From: Nocardia sp. BMG51109
GTDB lineage: Bacteria > Actinomycetota > Actinomycetes > Mycobacteriales > Mycobacteriaceae
Assembly: GCF_000526215.1 (NCBI RefSeq)
Contig: NZ_JAFQ01000004.1
Coordinates: forward strand, 868,001-932,000
DNA length: 64,000 bases
Direction: 5' to 3'
This document shows positions 9,080 to 18,138 of the stretch, piece by piece. The notes beneath the pieces are model-generated. The model ran no database searches. It saw only the letters and a program-made list of their open reading frames with translations, and was not told the DNA's origin. Each line of letters opens with the position of its first letter. Positions within the stretch are counted from its first letter, which is position 1. The translations under genes and the position numbers were made by a program.

Positions 9080-9400
9080 GACAGGTCAGTCCACCACCAG
9101 TCAGCGCTTTCCGGAAAGCCACAGCTGCTGCATCCCAGCCCGTGCCCACACGTCGGCGTCGGCAATAATCTCCGGACATGCCGGGCCGGCCAGTCGCGCA
9201 TGGTGCGTTCCTGAGCATGTGAGAAGTGCTCGAGTATGCCCGCCCCCCTCGGCAACAGATCCTCCCCCGGACGCCGATGCCACAAACGGCGCCCAACCAC
9301 GACGCACTCGACGATGATCCGACGCCGGGGACCGCAATCGGCGAACACGCGGTACCGAAGGCCAACAGGCTCCGTCGGGACAGCTGCTCTGACCTCTAAC
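9080..9400 (-). pseudogene. Possible frameshifted small gene
   Basis: One frame gives LRYRVFADCGPRRRIIVECV, VVGRRLWHRRPGEDLL and ILEHFSHAQERTMRDWPAR. The neighbouring frame then continues sensibly as PEIIADADVWARAGMQQLWL with a stop near 9101. Joined by a shift near 9180 they would make an ordinary protein of about 100 residues. Either frame alone degrades. No family was recognised, and a sequencing error is possible. Confidence 0.25.
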
Positions 9401-9544
9401 CGCAACGCCATTCCTGCACCGGGCGGGACTCGGGGGCCGAGACCGGGGCGATTCAGCTTCGCAGCGGCACCCTGCCCGCTGGTTCCCACGATCTCGATCG
9501 ACACCGGACCGACGGTGCCCGACGTCGCCGGGTCCTCCGGCGGT

Positions 9545-10426
9545 CTAGCCGAACAACTCTTCCGGGGTCTTTTCGAACCGTTCTTTGAACTTTGCGCGGA
9601 AATAGCTTGTCCTGCTGTACCCCGCCGCCTCCGAAATCTCTTTCAGATTGCCGATACCCTCGCGGATCAGCCGCCCGTTTGCACGTTTGAGGCGGATATC
9701 GCGCAGCAATGCAGCCGGGCCGATACCCAACGTTTCTTTCACCGCATAGGCAAGTTTCCGCTCGGAAACCCCGCACTCCTCAGCAATGGCCTTCAAGGTC
9801 AACTGTATGTCGTCTGCCCTTTTCTTCATAACCTGGCGGGCCTGTTCCGTCAGGTACGCGTCCCTGTCGAACTCGTCGGCACGTTTTTCTTCGAACATCC
9901 CATCGATAAAGTCGAGCACGTTGCCATAGTGGAGCCGGAATTCTTCTGCGGTCCACTCCCCGCGGTGCGCGTCGATCTCGACGATCCGGTTCCGCAGCGA
10001 TTGATTTGTGGGACGACGCATGTCGAGTGCGAGTGGGGCTGCTCGGGCACGATCCGGGTCTACCGCATGCACCGGTACCGTCAAAATCAGCGCATCCAAC
10101 GGACTCGTGTGCTGCAGATGCACTTGTGAACCCCATTGAACAACTGCAACATCCCCAGGCCCGAAACGTTCCACGTAGTCGTTCTGCGCTATCGTGAATC
10201 CCTTGTTCAACGGAATCATCACGCGCTGTCCATCGTCAGCATCGAGCCGCACATCCGACGCAGATCGAGAGTAATCCATGGGATCGGTGGAAAATCGGAC
10301 GACCTGTAGATTACCCACGCTTTGCGCGCTCGTCTTCCACGCGAACTCGTTGGTCCTGGCGGCATCGATGAAGTCCACGTTGAAATGGCCCTGATGGTCA
10401 ATCAGATACGCGTCCCAAGAGTCCAT
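9545..10426 (-). CDS. AraC family transcriptional regulator
   Basis: A 293-residue protein starting MDSWDAYLIDHQGHF. An earlier TTG at 10522 would add 32 unconvincing residues. The N-terminal half is a cupin-like sensing domain (VMIPLNKGFTIAQNDYV, FGPGDVAVVQWGSQ). The C-terminal about 90 residues hold the two AraC helix-turn-helix motifs (LTLKAIAEECGVSERKLAYA and LKEISEAAGYSRTSYFRAKF). Its target is unknown. Codons with A/T in the third position are more frequent than in neighbouring genes, which may hint at transfer. Confidence 0.85.
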   Translation of the reverse strand: MDSWDAYLIDHQGHFNVDFIDAARTNEFAWKTSAQSVGNLQVVRFSTDPMDYSRSASDVRLDADDGQRVMIPLNKGFTIAQNDYVERFGPGDVAVVQWGSQVHLQHTSPLDALILTVPVHAVDPDRARAAPLALDMRRPTNQSLRNRIVEIDAHRGEWTAEEFRLHYGNVLDFIDGMFEEKRADEFDRDAYLTEQARQVMKKRADDIQLTLKAIAEECGVSERKLAYAVKETLGIGPAALLRDIRLKRANGRLIREGIGNLKEISEAAGYSRTSYFRAKFKERFEKTPEELFG

Positions 10427-11262
10427 CTGATCATCTCTGGTTGCCGCACCCGCCGAGGAGTCCGTCACCCACTCATACTGTGGATCCACTGAGTCCGCCC
10501 CTCTCGCGCAATACCCCACCAACGATCACAATGTATCAAGGCATCCGCCAACACGCACCACGCATTTCATGCACCAGCGTGGTTTCAGTTCCGTACAAAC
10601 TACGCGGATCTCCAGTCGACATATCGTCGCACCCGACCCCACCTCCGGAGCGCCGGTCTTCGGCCGGCTCCAGCGCCGCCTCGGTACGCAACCGACTGCT
10701 GCCCTGCAATCGGCCGTGCCGGTGCAGTACCTCGTGTTCGACGTCCTGGAGATCGACAGCGTCGCCGTGCCGCCGAGCAGCAGGGGATCGAGGGGATCTT
10801 GTAGCCATGGTTTGAGGTTGACCAGTTGACCGCGTCAAGGGCCTTGATTCCGTCGACGAACTGGACCGTCATGGTGACAAACCGGCTTCGCGAACTCGAT
10901 ATGCGGCTATGAGCGCTCACTCGTTCCAGCTATGGCCACGTACGAGGGTGAGCGTGTACGGCCTGACCGACCCCCGACGACGCAGCCCCGGTATCCCTCT
11001 GCGCTGACTGTGCCACCGCCGACTTCCCGTCATCGACGACGAAACGACGACAGCCACGAGCCCATCCGGAAGCTTATGCACGATATGCCGAGGCTGTGCA
11101 TGCTCCAGCGCGGAAATGGTTCGGACAACTACCTGAATGCGGAGTTGGAACGAAGTGATTTCGTATGTCACCTGTGACGGTGGATGTGCGTGAACGTCGG
11201 CACCATCCGGGCTGCGGTGATGGGTTGTTCGCGGACTCTGACAGCAGTCGCTTTCGTATCGG
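10427..11262. other. Gene-poor region with decayed sequence
   Basis: Between the two AraC genes. Apart from the ligase-like fragment at 10632-10776, no frame looks like a protein. The open frame at 10932-11177 is arginine/proline-rich with no recognisable motif. The region probably holds the araC promoter and decayed genes. Confidence 0.4.
10632..10776 (+). pseudogene. ATP-dependent DNA ligase fragment
   Basis: About 48 codons read GAPVFGRLQRRLG and then VPVQYLVFDVLEIDSVAV. This matches the ATP-dependent DNA ligase stretch with pattern F..LQRRL...VxYxxFDLLxxDG. There is no lysine active site upstream and no continuation downstream. The DG of the motif is changed to DS. It is a small relic of a ligC/ligD-type gene. 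Confidence 0.45.
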
Positions 11263-12225
11263 TCAGCTCGGTCGGTGGGTGAGCGCGGTGTGGCGCCATT
11301 CGCGGGGCGTCATGCCGTAGGCGGCGCGGAAACGGCGGGCGAAGTGTGAGGGGTCGCGGAAGCCGTAGTGCTGGGCGACGACGGCGATGGTTCGGTGCTG
11401 GTGTTTCGGGGCGGCGAGGTCGCGGCGGACGCGGTCGAGGCGTTGGGTGATGGTCCATTCGTGGAGGCTGAAACCGGCTCGAGCGCAGAGTTTGTAGAGG
11501 TAGCGGATCGAGATGTGGTGGGCGCGGGCGATTTCGGCAGGGGTCAGGTCGGGGTCGGTCAGATGGCGGCGGATGTAATCGCGGATCTGGGTGAGCAGCA
11601 TGTCTGTGGGCAGCGCCGTTCCGTCGCCGGTGCTGCCGGCGGCGGAGATCAGCAGGGCGCGCACCATGTCCACGCATACCGTGCCGAGGTCGGCCGCGGC
11701 GGGATCGGCGGCCAGGGCGTCGGCGGTGTCGGTCATGAGTACGAGCTGCTTGGCGACCAGCGAGTACAACGGGCTGGCTTGCAGGCAGTGCGCGCGGCGG
11801 ATGGTTTCGGCCGATACGTCGAGCTCGTATAACGGGACTCCCAAGGTGAAACCTTGGCCGCCGCACCAATCGAGCTCGAAGGGTCGGCCGTAGTCCGGTA
11901 GGTAGGGCTGTCCCGGCCGGATCTCGGAAAGGACATCGCCTTGCGTCAGTCGCGTGACGTTGTCGCGGGATACGGCGATCTGCAATGTCTCGGCTGGTGA
12001 CTGCCGGATCTGGCGCGGGGTACGCACTATACGAACCCCACCTGCTGTCTGTGCGTTCACCAGACCTGTAGCACCGAACTGCCACACTTCCATGCGTTCG
12101 CGTACGGCGCTGTGCCGGTCGTGCACGACGACGTGTGTCGATGCCGACACTCCCTGCACGGTGGCAGCGATCAGGTCTGCGCGTTCACGTGGGGCCACCG
12201 TAGCGGTGTCGAACACTATGACCAC
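11263..12225 (-). CDS. AraC family regulator with AraC-binding-like N-domain
   Basis: A 320-residue protein. GTG 12225 was chosen because AGGA lies 8 nt upstream; the frame is open farther back without an RBS. The N-terminal domain (residues about 1-200) resembles the AraC-binding-like domain of actinobacterial regulators. The C-terminal DNA-binding domain includes LTPAEIARAHHISIRYLYKL and IAVVAQHYGFRDPSHFARRF, ending MTPREWR. The target is unknown. The next gene cluster (TylF/SDR/HAD) is on the same strand 570 bp away. Confidence 0.88.
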   Translation of the reverse strand: MVIVFDTATVAPRERADLIAATVQGVSASTHVVVHDRHSAVRERMEVWQFGATGLVNAQTAGGVRIVRTPRQIRQSPAETLQIAVSRDNVTRLTQGDVLSEIRPGQPYLPDYGRPFELDWCGGQGFTLGVPLYELDVSAETIRRAHCLQASPLYSLVAKQLVLMTDTADALAADPAAADLGTVCVDMVRALLISAAGSTGDGTALPTDMLLTQIRDYIRRHLTDPDLTPAEIARAHHISIRYLYKLCARAGFSLHEWTITQRLDRVRRDLAAPKHQHRTIAVVAQHYGFRDPSHFARRFRAAYGMTPREWRHTALTHRPS

Positions 12226-12795
12226 GAAATTCGTCCTCGATCTCGGGGCAATGGTGGTGGGGATGCCGACGTGCCGGGCCCGCATACGGATCGGCCTGTG
12301 CGCTTCTCGGCAAAGCCATATCGTGCCACCATCAGCGGGCAGTGACGTCGACATTCGTGAACACGACCTGCCCTGCCAGGGTGAGTGCCGTCAAGGTTCG
12401 TGAACAATCGCCGCCGGAGACGACGCAACGAAGCCACGGAGGGCGCGCGTCAGATACGCGCCCGCAACCGTTGGGGTCGTCCTAGCCGTCCTGCGATTTC
12501 GAGGACATGCAGCGGCACTGAAAGCTCCGACGATGGTTACCGCAGCCGCGGTTCAGCGACCGTTGTGCGGCTCGCGGAATACTCGATCCGGAGATTTATC
12601 TGGTCTCAGTCCGGTAAAGACGGACCAGGGTGCCCGCACCACGGATGCGGTCAACAGCTTGCACCGGGCACCCAGACGACGAGCACCGCAAGTACACGGG
12701 GTTCCCGGGAGGGTGGCCGGTTCCAGCTCAACCCCCCTCCGACGACACCCGGAGTCGTTGTCCGGCGTCTTCGTGACTGCGCGTCGTCTTCGTGT
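12226..12795. other. 570-bp non-coding stretch
   Basis: It lies between the HAD gene stop and the araC start, both on the minus strand. No frame shows a recognisable motif or plausible codon pattern. It probably contains the araC promoter and the end of the upstream operon transcript. Confidence 0.45.
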
Positions 12796-13422
12796 TCATG
12801 TCCATGGGGTTTGCCAGCTGGTGAGGTCTGAGGCCCAGTGGTCGGTGTGATGGTGGCGGGCGAGTGGTCCGATTCCGCAGACGGTGAGCCCGGCGGTGCG
12901 AGCCGACTCGATGCCGGTGGGTGAGTCCTCCACGGCCAGAGCGTGTTTCGGTGTGACGTCCAGAGCGGTGCAGGCGGCCAGATAGAGATCGGGTGCCGGT
13001 TTGGGGTGGGCTACCTCGTCTGCGGCGACGGTGAGGGGAACGAGCCCGGCGAGGCCGCCGGCGGCCAGTGTCGCGTCGAGGAAGGATCGTGGGGCGTTGC
13101 TGGCGATGGCTACCGGGATGTCTGTCGTGATCTGCCGCAGCACGTTCACCGCGCCCGGCATGGCGACGGCAGAGGGGGCGTGGCGGATCATCCCGGCGAG
13201 CAGTTCAGCTTCGATGGTGGCGGACTCGGCATCGAGCTCGGCAGTGATCATGGCCGCTACCGGAGCGAAGGCGTGACCCACTGTCCGAGAGTGGAAGTGC
13301 GGGGTGCACCTGCGGCCGCGGCGGGCGTAGATGTCGTCGATAGCGCGTTGCACGCAGGGTTGGCTGTCCATGAGTGTTCCGTCGCAGTCGAATACGACGG
13401 CGGCGGGACGGTTGCCATTCAC
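12796..13422 (-). CDS. HAD superfamily hydrolase, beta-phosphoglucomutase-like
   Basis: A 208-residue HAD phosphatase/mutase. Motif I is FDCDGTL, with nucleophile and acid Asp two apart. The helical cap domain spans about 18-90. Motif II is ASNAPR, the motif III lysine is in HPKPAPD, and motif IV is VEDSPTGIESA. The GTG start overlaps the SDR stop by 4 bp (GTGA), so translation is coupled. Members act on sugar phosphates or phosphoglycolate. In this operon with a TylF-like methyltransferase and SDR it may dephosphorylate a modified sugar or small intermediate; that is inference. Confidence 0.88.
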   Translation of the reverse strand: MNGNRPAAVVFDCDGTLMDSQPCVQRAIDDIYARRGRRCTPHFHSRTVGHAFAPVAAMITAELDAESATIEAELLAGMIRHAPSAVAMPGAVNVLRQITTDIPVAIASNAPRSFLDATLAAGGLAGLVPLTVAADEVAHPKPAPDLYLAACTALDVTPKHALAVEDSPTGIESARTAGLTVCGIGPLARHHHTDHWASDLTSWQTPWT

Positions 13423-14180
13423 GCCATGACCCAGCCGCCGTTGACTTCCAGGGTTTGGCCGGTGATGAAGGAGGCGTCGCGGCCTGCGAGGAAGGCGACC
13501 GCGGCGGCCAGTTCGTCGGGGGTGCCGCGGCGCTGGAGGGCCTGGTGTTCCAGCACGAACGCGTGGTACTGGTCGGGGTCGGGGTGGATGGCCTCCGCGG
13601 CGGTGGGAAAGGCGCCGGGTGAGACGCAGTTGACGCGGATTTCGTGCGGGCCCAGCTCTCGTGCCAGTGCCCGGGTCAGTGCGGTGGCCGCGCCCTTGGT
13701 GGCGACGTAGGCGGCCAGGTCGGCCCAGCCACCGTGCACGGTCATCGAGGCGATGTTGACGATGGCGCCGCCTCCGAGCTCGCGCATCTGACGGGCGGCA
13801 GCCTGGGCGGTGAGCCAGTAGCCGCGCTGATTGACGGCGTGCACGTCGTCGTACTCGCTGACGGGCACGTCGAGGAACGGGCGCAGCGGGTAGACCGCCG
13901 CGTTGTTCACCAGCACTCGGACCGGGCCGAGACGGTCGGCGACGTGGGCGAAGCAGGCGCGGATCGCGTCGGCGTCCCGCAGGTCCACGGACAGGCCGAG
14001 GGCGCTGCCACCGGCGCTGTGCACGAGTGTGGCGGTCTCGGCCGCGGCAACGGTGTCGATGTCCACAGACGCGACGGCGTAGCCGTCGGAGGCGAGGCGG
14101 CGGGCGGTGGCGCGGCCCAGCGCTCCGCCCGCTCCCGTCACCACCGCCACGGGCGGTGTGGTGGTGGTCGCTGGGGTCAT
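13419..14180 (-). CDS. Short-chain dehydrogenase/reductase
   Basis: A 253-residue classical SDR. The cofactor motif is TGAGGALG, Asp after beta-2 (SVDID) suggests NAD(H), the NNAA motif is present, and catalytic Tyr/Lys lie in YVATKGA. It ends GQTLEVNGGWVMA as in 3-ketoacyl-reductase-like SDRs. Its ATG overlaps the methyltransferase stop (ATGA) and its stop overlaps the HAD start (GTGA). The three genes are a tight operon. It likely oxidises or reduces a hydroxyl on the same intermediate. Confidence 0.9.
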   Translation of the reverse strand: MTPATTTTPPVAVVTGAGGALGRATARRLASDGYAVASVDIDTVAAAETATLVHSAGGSALGLSVDLRDADAIRACFAHVADRLGPVRVLVNNAAVYPLRPFLDVPVSEYDDVHAVNQRGYWLTAQAAARQMRELGGGAIVNIASMTVHGGWADLAAYVATKGAATALTRALARELGPHEIRVNCVSPGAFPTAAEAIHPDPDQYHAFVLEHQALQRRGTPDELAAAVAFLAGRDASFITGQTLEVNGGWVMA

Positions 14181-14854
14181 CCGGCAACGGCAGCGTCGGC
14201 GGCGCGGTAAACGCCCATGCCCCAACCGAATTCCTCGCTGATGACGGTCAGCGGTGGCGGGCCGCCGAAGTAGTCCTGGCAGGCGCGCATGACTCCGGGC
14301 ACCCGCGGTTGAGCCACCGCGGTGCCGCCGGGGGCGTTGGCGTCGGCGTAGTCGTCGAGCAGCAGCACCCCACCGGGGGCGAGGCGGGGGACGACGTGCC
14401 GCAGCCCGGTCAGGGTGGAGTCGTAGCGGTCGCCGTCGAGGTAGCAGAACGCGATGGTTTCGGGGAGCCTCGTGGGCAGGGTGTCGTCGAACCAGCCGAC
14501 GTGCACCACGGGCGGGGTCAGGCCGATCCGCTCGTGCAGGGCGGTGACCGCGTCCGGGGACACCTTGAACTGTCCTGCCAGCAGATGAGTGCCGTCGTGC
14601 GGGCCGGCGTCGGGCAGGCCCTCGAACGAGTCGTAGGTGTGGATGGTGCGGTCCTGGCCGTGCGCGTCGACGATCGCCCGCATCCATGCTGTGGTTCCGC
14701 CCAGATAGCAACCGAGTTCCACGATGTCGCCGGGCACCCCCGCACGCAATACGGCCGACAACTCCCGGTCGACGATGGGCAGGCGACCGTGGTCGAGGGT
14801 GTAGGGCTGCTCCACCAGCAGCATGTGCCGCAGCGAGTCTCGGATGTCTGTCAC
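14177..14854 (-). CDS. TylF/MycF-like O-methyltransferase
   Basis: A 225-residue protein. The SAM-binding segment is IVELGCYLGGTTAWMR. Downstream are YDSFEGLPDAG, CYLDGDRYDST and LLLDDYAD. The paired aspartates match the metal- and sugar-binding residues of macrocin O-methyltransferase-type enzymes, which methylate deoxysugar hydroxyls. It is first of a three-gene operon with an SDR and a HAD phosphatase and is divergent from an FkbM methyltransferase. The context suggests tailoring of a sugar or secreted glycan; the substrate is not determined. Confidence 0.85.
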   Translation of the reverse strand: MTDIRDSLRHMLLVEQPYTLDHGRLPIVDRELSAVLRAGVPGDIVELGCYLGGTTAWMRAIVDAHGQDRTIHTYDSFEGLPDAGPHDGTHLLAGQFKVSPDAVTALHERIGLTPPVVHVGWFDDTLPTRLPETIAFCYLDGDRYDSTLTGLRHVVPRLAPGGVLLLDDYADANAPGGTAVAQPRVPGVMRACQDYFGGPPPLTVISEEFGWGMGVYRAADAAVAG

Positions 14855-14949
14855 AATGCGCTATCGTCGCAGGTAGTCGAATTATGATCTTGAAACGACA
14901 CGCACTCCGGATCCCGTGCGATGGACGGTGGGGGTGATCGAATACCGCG

Positions 14950-15885
14950 GTGACCCTCCGTTACCTGCGCAGTGACGCCGACGTGACCGTCGGCCGCCGC
15001 TTACCCACGGTCCTGGCGCGCGAGGCCGGGGACAGCCTGCATACCGCGCTGCGGGCCGCGACCCGTACTTACGGACTCAGCCGACTGGGGGCCCCGTACT
15101 GGCTGGCCCGGCGTTTCGGCGGGCTGCTCACCACTCCGCTGGATACCGAGACCGTGATCCGCCAGACCTGGCGGGTCGCCGGCGGCCATCGTGTCGATAT
15201 CGCCTTGCGCGCCAACCAGAGTGACCTCACCGTGCTGCGCGAGGTGTTCGCGCACCGCTGCTACGACCTGCCCGCCGAACACGCCGGCCCGATGCACACC
15301 ATCGTCGACCTGGGCGCCAACGCCGGACTGGCCTCGGCCTACCTGTCCGCCCGCCACCGTCCCACGACCTTGATCGCCGTCGAACCTCTGGCCGAGAACC
15401 TCACCGTGCTCCGCCACAACGCCGCATGCGCGGGCACCCGATGGATCATCGAACCCTGCGCCGCCGCACCCTCCCCGGGCAGCCTCGATTTCCATATCAG
15501 CGGCTACTGGTGCACCGCCAGCGCCGTCGAGGCCGTCGGGCGATACCGGCTGACACAACCGCATCGCATCGAACAAGCCATGCCGCGGCCGCCGGTCACC
15601 GTGGCCGCCGACACCGTCGACGCCATCCTGGCCCGCCACAATATCGACCGCGTCGACCTGATGAAGATCGACATCGAGGGAGGCGAGTTCGCGCTGCTCG
15701 CCGACCACCCCGCTTGGTTGCGGCGGGTGGACCGGATCGTGATCGAAATCCACGACAAATACATCGACGGCGCCCCAGTCCGGGCCGCTCTGACAGCAGC
15801 CGGCCTGCACCGCTACCCCGCGCCTCACCTCGACCGGACCGCCCCGTCCGGGATGGCCGTCGAACTCCACGTCCGCACCACCTGA
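14950..15885 (+). CDS. FkbM family methyltransferase
   Basis: A 311-residue protein from GTG 14950; the RBS is weak. The SAM domain has VDLGANAGLASAY, then VEPLAENLTVLRHNAA. The FkbM signature is LMKIDIEGGEFALL, followed by IVIEIHDKY. An N-terminal extension of about 110 residues is arginine-rich and not recognised. It is divergent from the TylF-like operon across 95 bp, so a shared promoter region and common pathway are plausible. FkbM enzymes O-methylate sugars, lipids and polyketides. Confidence 0.85.
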   Translation: MTLRYLRSDADVTVGRRLPTVLAREAGDSLHTALRAATRTYGLSRLGAPYWLARRFGGLLTTPLDTETVIRQTWRVAGGHRVDIALRANQSDLTVLREVFAHRCYDLPAEHAGPMHTIVDLGANAGLASAYLSARHRPTTLIAVEPLAENLTVLRHNAACAGTRWIIEPCAAAPSPGSLDFHISGYWCTASAVEAVGRYRLTQPHRIEQAMPRPPVTVAADTVDAILARHNIDRVDLMKIDIEGGEFALLADHPAWLRRVDRIVIEIHDKYIDGAPVRAALTAAGLHRYPAPHLDRTAPSGMAVELHVRTT

Positions 15886-16130
15886 TAGTGCGTCACGCCA
15901 GGACAACTCGACCGGGCGAGGCCCGGCCACGACCGAGGTCGACACCGAAGGTGCCCCGCTAGCCGGAGTCTGCGGGCCGATCCGCTCCACGACCGCATCG
16001 AAGCCATCGGTGTACAGGTCTGGGGGCGGTTCCCTCACACGGGCCGTTGCTGTAGAGCAGCGTCAGCCCGGCCACGGCGGCGTCGTGGTCGTGTTCGAGG
16101 CCCATGTCGACCACATCTTGTGGTGAATTC

Positions 16131-16530
16131 TTACCCGGCCGTCATGAAGCGTCGCAGTTCGGCCGCGACGTCCGGGCCGCTGGGGGTGTAGATGGTTTCG
16201 CCGAAACCGCGCTCGGCGATCCGGCCGACCCCTCGCGCACCAGGATCGGTCGCGGTGAAGAAGGCGGGAATTCCCGAACCACCTGCCCGCATCCGCTCCG
16301 CAAGGGTGCCCTGTGGAGTCAGTTCCACCTCCAACTCCCCGGCCAGGTACTGCCGCGCGAATTCCTTGTTCTCGCCCACGTAGGACGCGACGACCCGGCG
16401 CAGCCGGTGTGCCGCCGGCAGTGGCCCCAGGCCCGCGTCGTCCACACCACAGTTGAGCGACACCACCTCGAGATCGGTGGCCCCCTGGTCGAGCAGCGCG
16501 TCACGCGGACGCGCCTCGACCTCCTGGCTC
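16131..16530 (-). pseudogene. 3-oxoacid CoA-transferase subunit A fragment
   Basis: The central part reads DALLDQGATDLEVVSLNCGV, then LRRVVASYVGENKEFARQYL, LAGELEVELTPQGTLAERMR and AGGSGIPAFFTATDPG. This is a clear match to the ScoA-type CoA-transferase A subunit. The N-terminal third is missing, and after PAFFTATD the sequence switches to unrelated codons ending at 16131. No subunit B is adjacent. This is a deletion remnant, perhaps fused to the tail of another gene. Confidence 0.75.
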
Positions 16531-16607
16531 GGCAGCGCCGGGTCACGAGTCCGGCCGCAGACGAACATGCGGATGTGTGGTTGTCGCGGCAGAACACTCC
16601 TGGCTGA

Positions 16608-17465
16608 CTAGGAGGAGATCCGTTGTGTGTGAGCCGTGATCTCGGCGACGAGGGCGGGCCAGAACTCTGGTGTGAAGTTGTGGCCCATGCCGTCGATCAG
16701 GGTGAACCGTGCGCCGGGTATCCGGTCGGCCAGGGCCTTGCCCGCGCTGGGTTTGACGATCGGATCCTGCCGTCCCGAGATCACGAGGGTCGGCTGCGGG
16801 ATGGCGCGGAGCCCTCCCGGAGGGAGCTTCGTGCCTCGGCCGGCGGCCAGCTGGCGCGCGCGGACCCGCGGGTCCGGAGGCTGCCGGTCCATGCACGCCT
16901 CGACCGTTGCCCGCAGCCACGACTCCTCGAACGGCCTGCCCGGCGCCTCGGTGAGCCGGATGATGTCCATCTGCTTGCGGATCTGCTCTTGTCGGGAGGA
17001 GCCGTAGCGCCGGAAGATGCCCTTGAACGGTCCGGGGAACCGGGTATACCGCAGGAAGGATAGGGGTGTGAGCGGCATCGGGAGGGCGGACAGCAGGATC
17101 AGTGACCGTATGCGCGAGGGGTTCAGCAATGCGGCGTGCTGAGCCAGGCCGCCGCCCATCGACAGTCCGCACAGATGCGCCGAGTCCCAGTCCAGCGCAG
17201 TCAGCACGGCGAACAGGTCGTCGATCATGTCCCGGGCCCGGTAGGCGCGTCCGGTGCCGGTGAAATGGGTGGACAGGCCGGTGTCCCGGTGGTCGTAGCG
17301 CACCACTCGGAAACCGGCCTCCGCCAGCGCCAGGCAGAACCCGTCGTGCCACCAGAGCATCTGCCCGTCCAGTCCGCCGATCAGGATCAGCGGTTCGCCT
17401 GCGCGGCCGCCGAACGTCTCGTAGGCGATCTCGACATCGCCGTTGCGTGCCGTGCGGAGTGTCAT
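16608..17465 (-). CDS. Alpha/beta hydrolase
   Basis: A 285-residue hydrolase. ATG 17465 has a strong RBS (GGGAGGTGAG). The nucleophile Ser102 is in GLSMGG, the oxyanion region is LIGGLDGQ, the acid is in SGRQDPIV and the His in DGMGHNF. YDHRDTGLS is typical of esterases near the haloalkane-dehalogenase and homoserine-acetyltransferase-like groups. It is divergent from tetR; the perfect inverted repeat at 17478-17501 overlaps its leader, so TetR repression is very likely. The substrate is unknown. Confidence 0.9.
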   Translation of the reverse strand: MTLRTARNGDVEIAYETFGGRAGEPLILIGGLDGQMLWWHDGFCLALAEAGFRVVRYDHRDTGLSTHFTGTGRAYRARDMIDDLFAVLTALDWDSAHLCGLSMGGGLAQHAALLNPSRIRSLILLSALPMPLTPLSFLRYTRFPGPFKGIFRRYGSSRQEQIRKQMDIIRLTEAPGRPFEESWLRATVEACMDRQPPDPRVRARQLAAGRGTKLPPGGLRAIPQPTLVISGRQDPIVKPSAGKALADRIPGARFTLIDGMGHNFTPEFWPALVAEITAHTQRISS

Positions 17466-17477
17466 CTCACCTCCCTC

Positions 17478-17522
17478 TTTACAATGCGACTGCATTGTAA
17501 AGACAATATCATGCGATCGCAT
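17478..17522. promoter_or_regulatory. TetR operator pair
   Basis: TTTACAATGC at 17478-17487 and its exact complement at 17492-17501 (4-bp spacer) form a 24-bp site in the hydrolase leader. A second perfect palindrome ATGCGATCGCAT lies at 17511-17522, just before the tetR RBS. Both contain the half-site GCATTG or a close variant. Each position would block one of the two divergent genes. Confidence 0.7.
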
Positions 17523-17538
17523 TGCGAAGGGGAGCCGA

Positions 17539-18138
17539 GTGCCGAAGAAGGTCGACCACGACGAACGCCGCCGAGACATCGCCGCGGCGGTGCTGCGTCT
17601 GATCGCGGACCGGGGTGGCGAGTCGGTCAGTCTGCGCGCTGTCGCCGAGGAGGCGGGGGTGTCGATGGGTGCGGTCCAGCACTACTTCGAGACCAGGGAC
17701 GAGATGCTTCTGTTCGCCCTGGTTCACGCCAATGAACTGCTCGGTTCGCGCCTGCGACGCGCAATGGCCGCCGCCGCGGCCCCGCCAGGACCGCGTGAGC
17801 TGTGGCGGCTGTTGTTCACCCAGCTCCTGCCGCTGGACGACGAGACCCGGACGGGTGCTCGGCTGTGGGCCGCTCTACTCGCCCGCGGCGCGGTCGATGC
17901 CGCCACCCGCGACCTCGCCGCCCAGTCCTACGCCAATCTCCACGCGTTCGTGGCAGACGCACTCACCCGGGCCTTCGAGGCGGGTGAGATTCGAGCCGAT
18001 CTCGATCTTCCCGGGGCCGCCCGGCGGCTGGTCAGCACGGTCGAAGGGCTGCGGTGGCCGGTGTTGTTCGGCGTCTATACCGAGAAACAGGCGCTCGCCG
18101 TCCTCGACGCGGAACTCGACTCGATCTTCGGCTTCTGA
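17539..18138 (+). CDS. TetR family transcriptional regulator
   Basis: A 199-residue regulator from GTG 17539, preceded by AAGGGGAG. The HTH is near residues 30-52 (LRAVAEEAGVSMGAVQHYF). The C-terminal ligand-binding domain has the layout (LLFTQLLPLDDETRTGARLW) seen in the TetR at 3011. This suggests the two TetR/hydrolase pairs are related paralogous modules. It is the likely repressor of the divergent hydrolase through the palindromes in between. Confidence 0.9.
   Translation: MPKKVDHDERRRDIAAAVLRLIADRGGESVSLRAVAEEAGVSMGAVQHYFETRDEMLLFALVHANELLGSRLRRAMAAAAAPPGPRELWRLLFTQLLPLDDETRTGARLWAALLARGAVDAATRDLAAQSYANLHAFVADALTRAFEAGEIRADLDLPGAARRLVSTVEGLRWPVLFGVYTEKQALAVLDAELDSIFGF

Noticed and set aside
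10932..11177. Possible 81-residue gene
   Set aside because: Arg/Pro-rich with no RBS or family motif. It is likely a chance frame.
13440..14711. Long minus-strand open frame extending the SDR upstream to 14711
   Set aside because: The upstream part is out of frame with the TylF-like methyltransferase. ATG 14180 overlapping that stop is the natural start.
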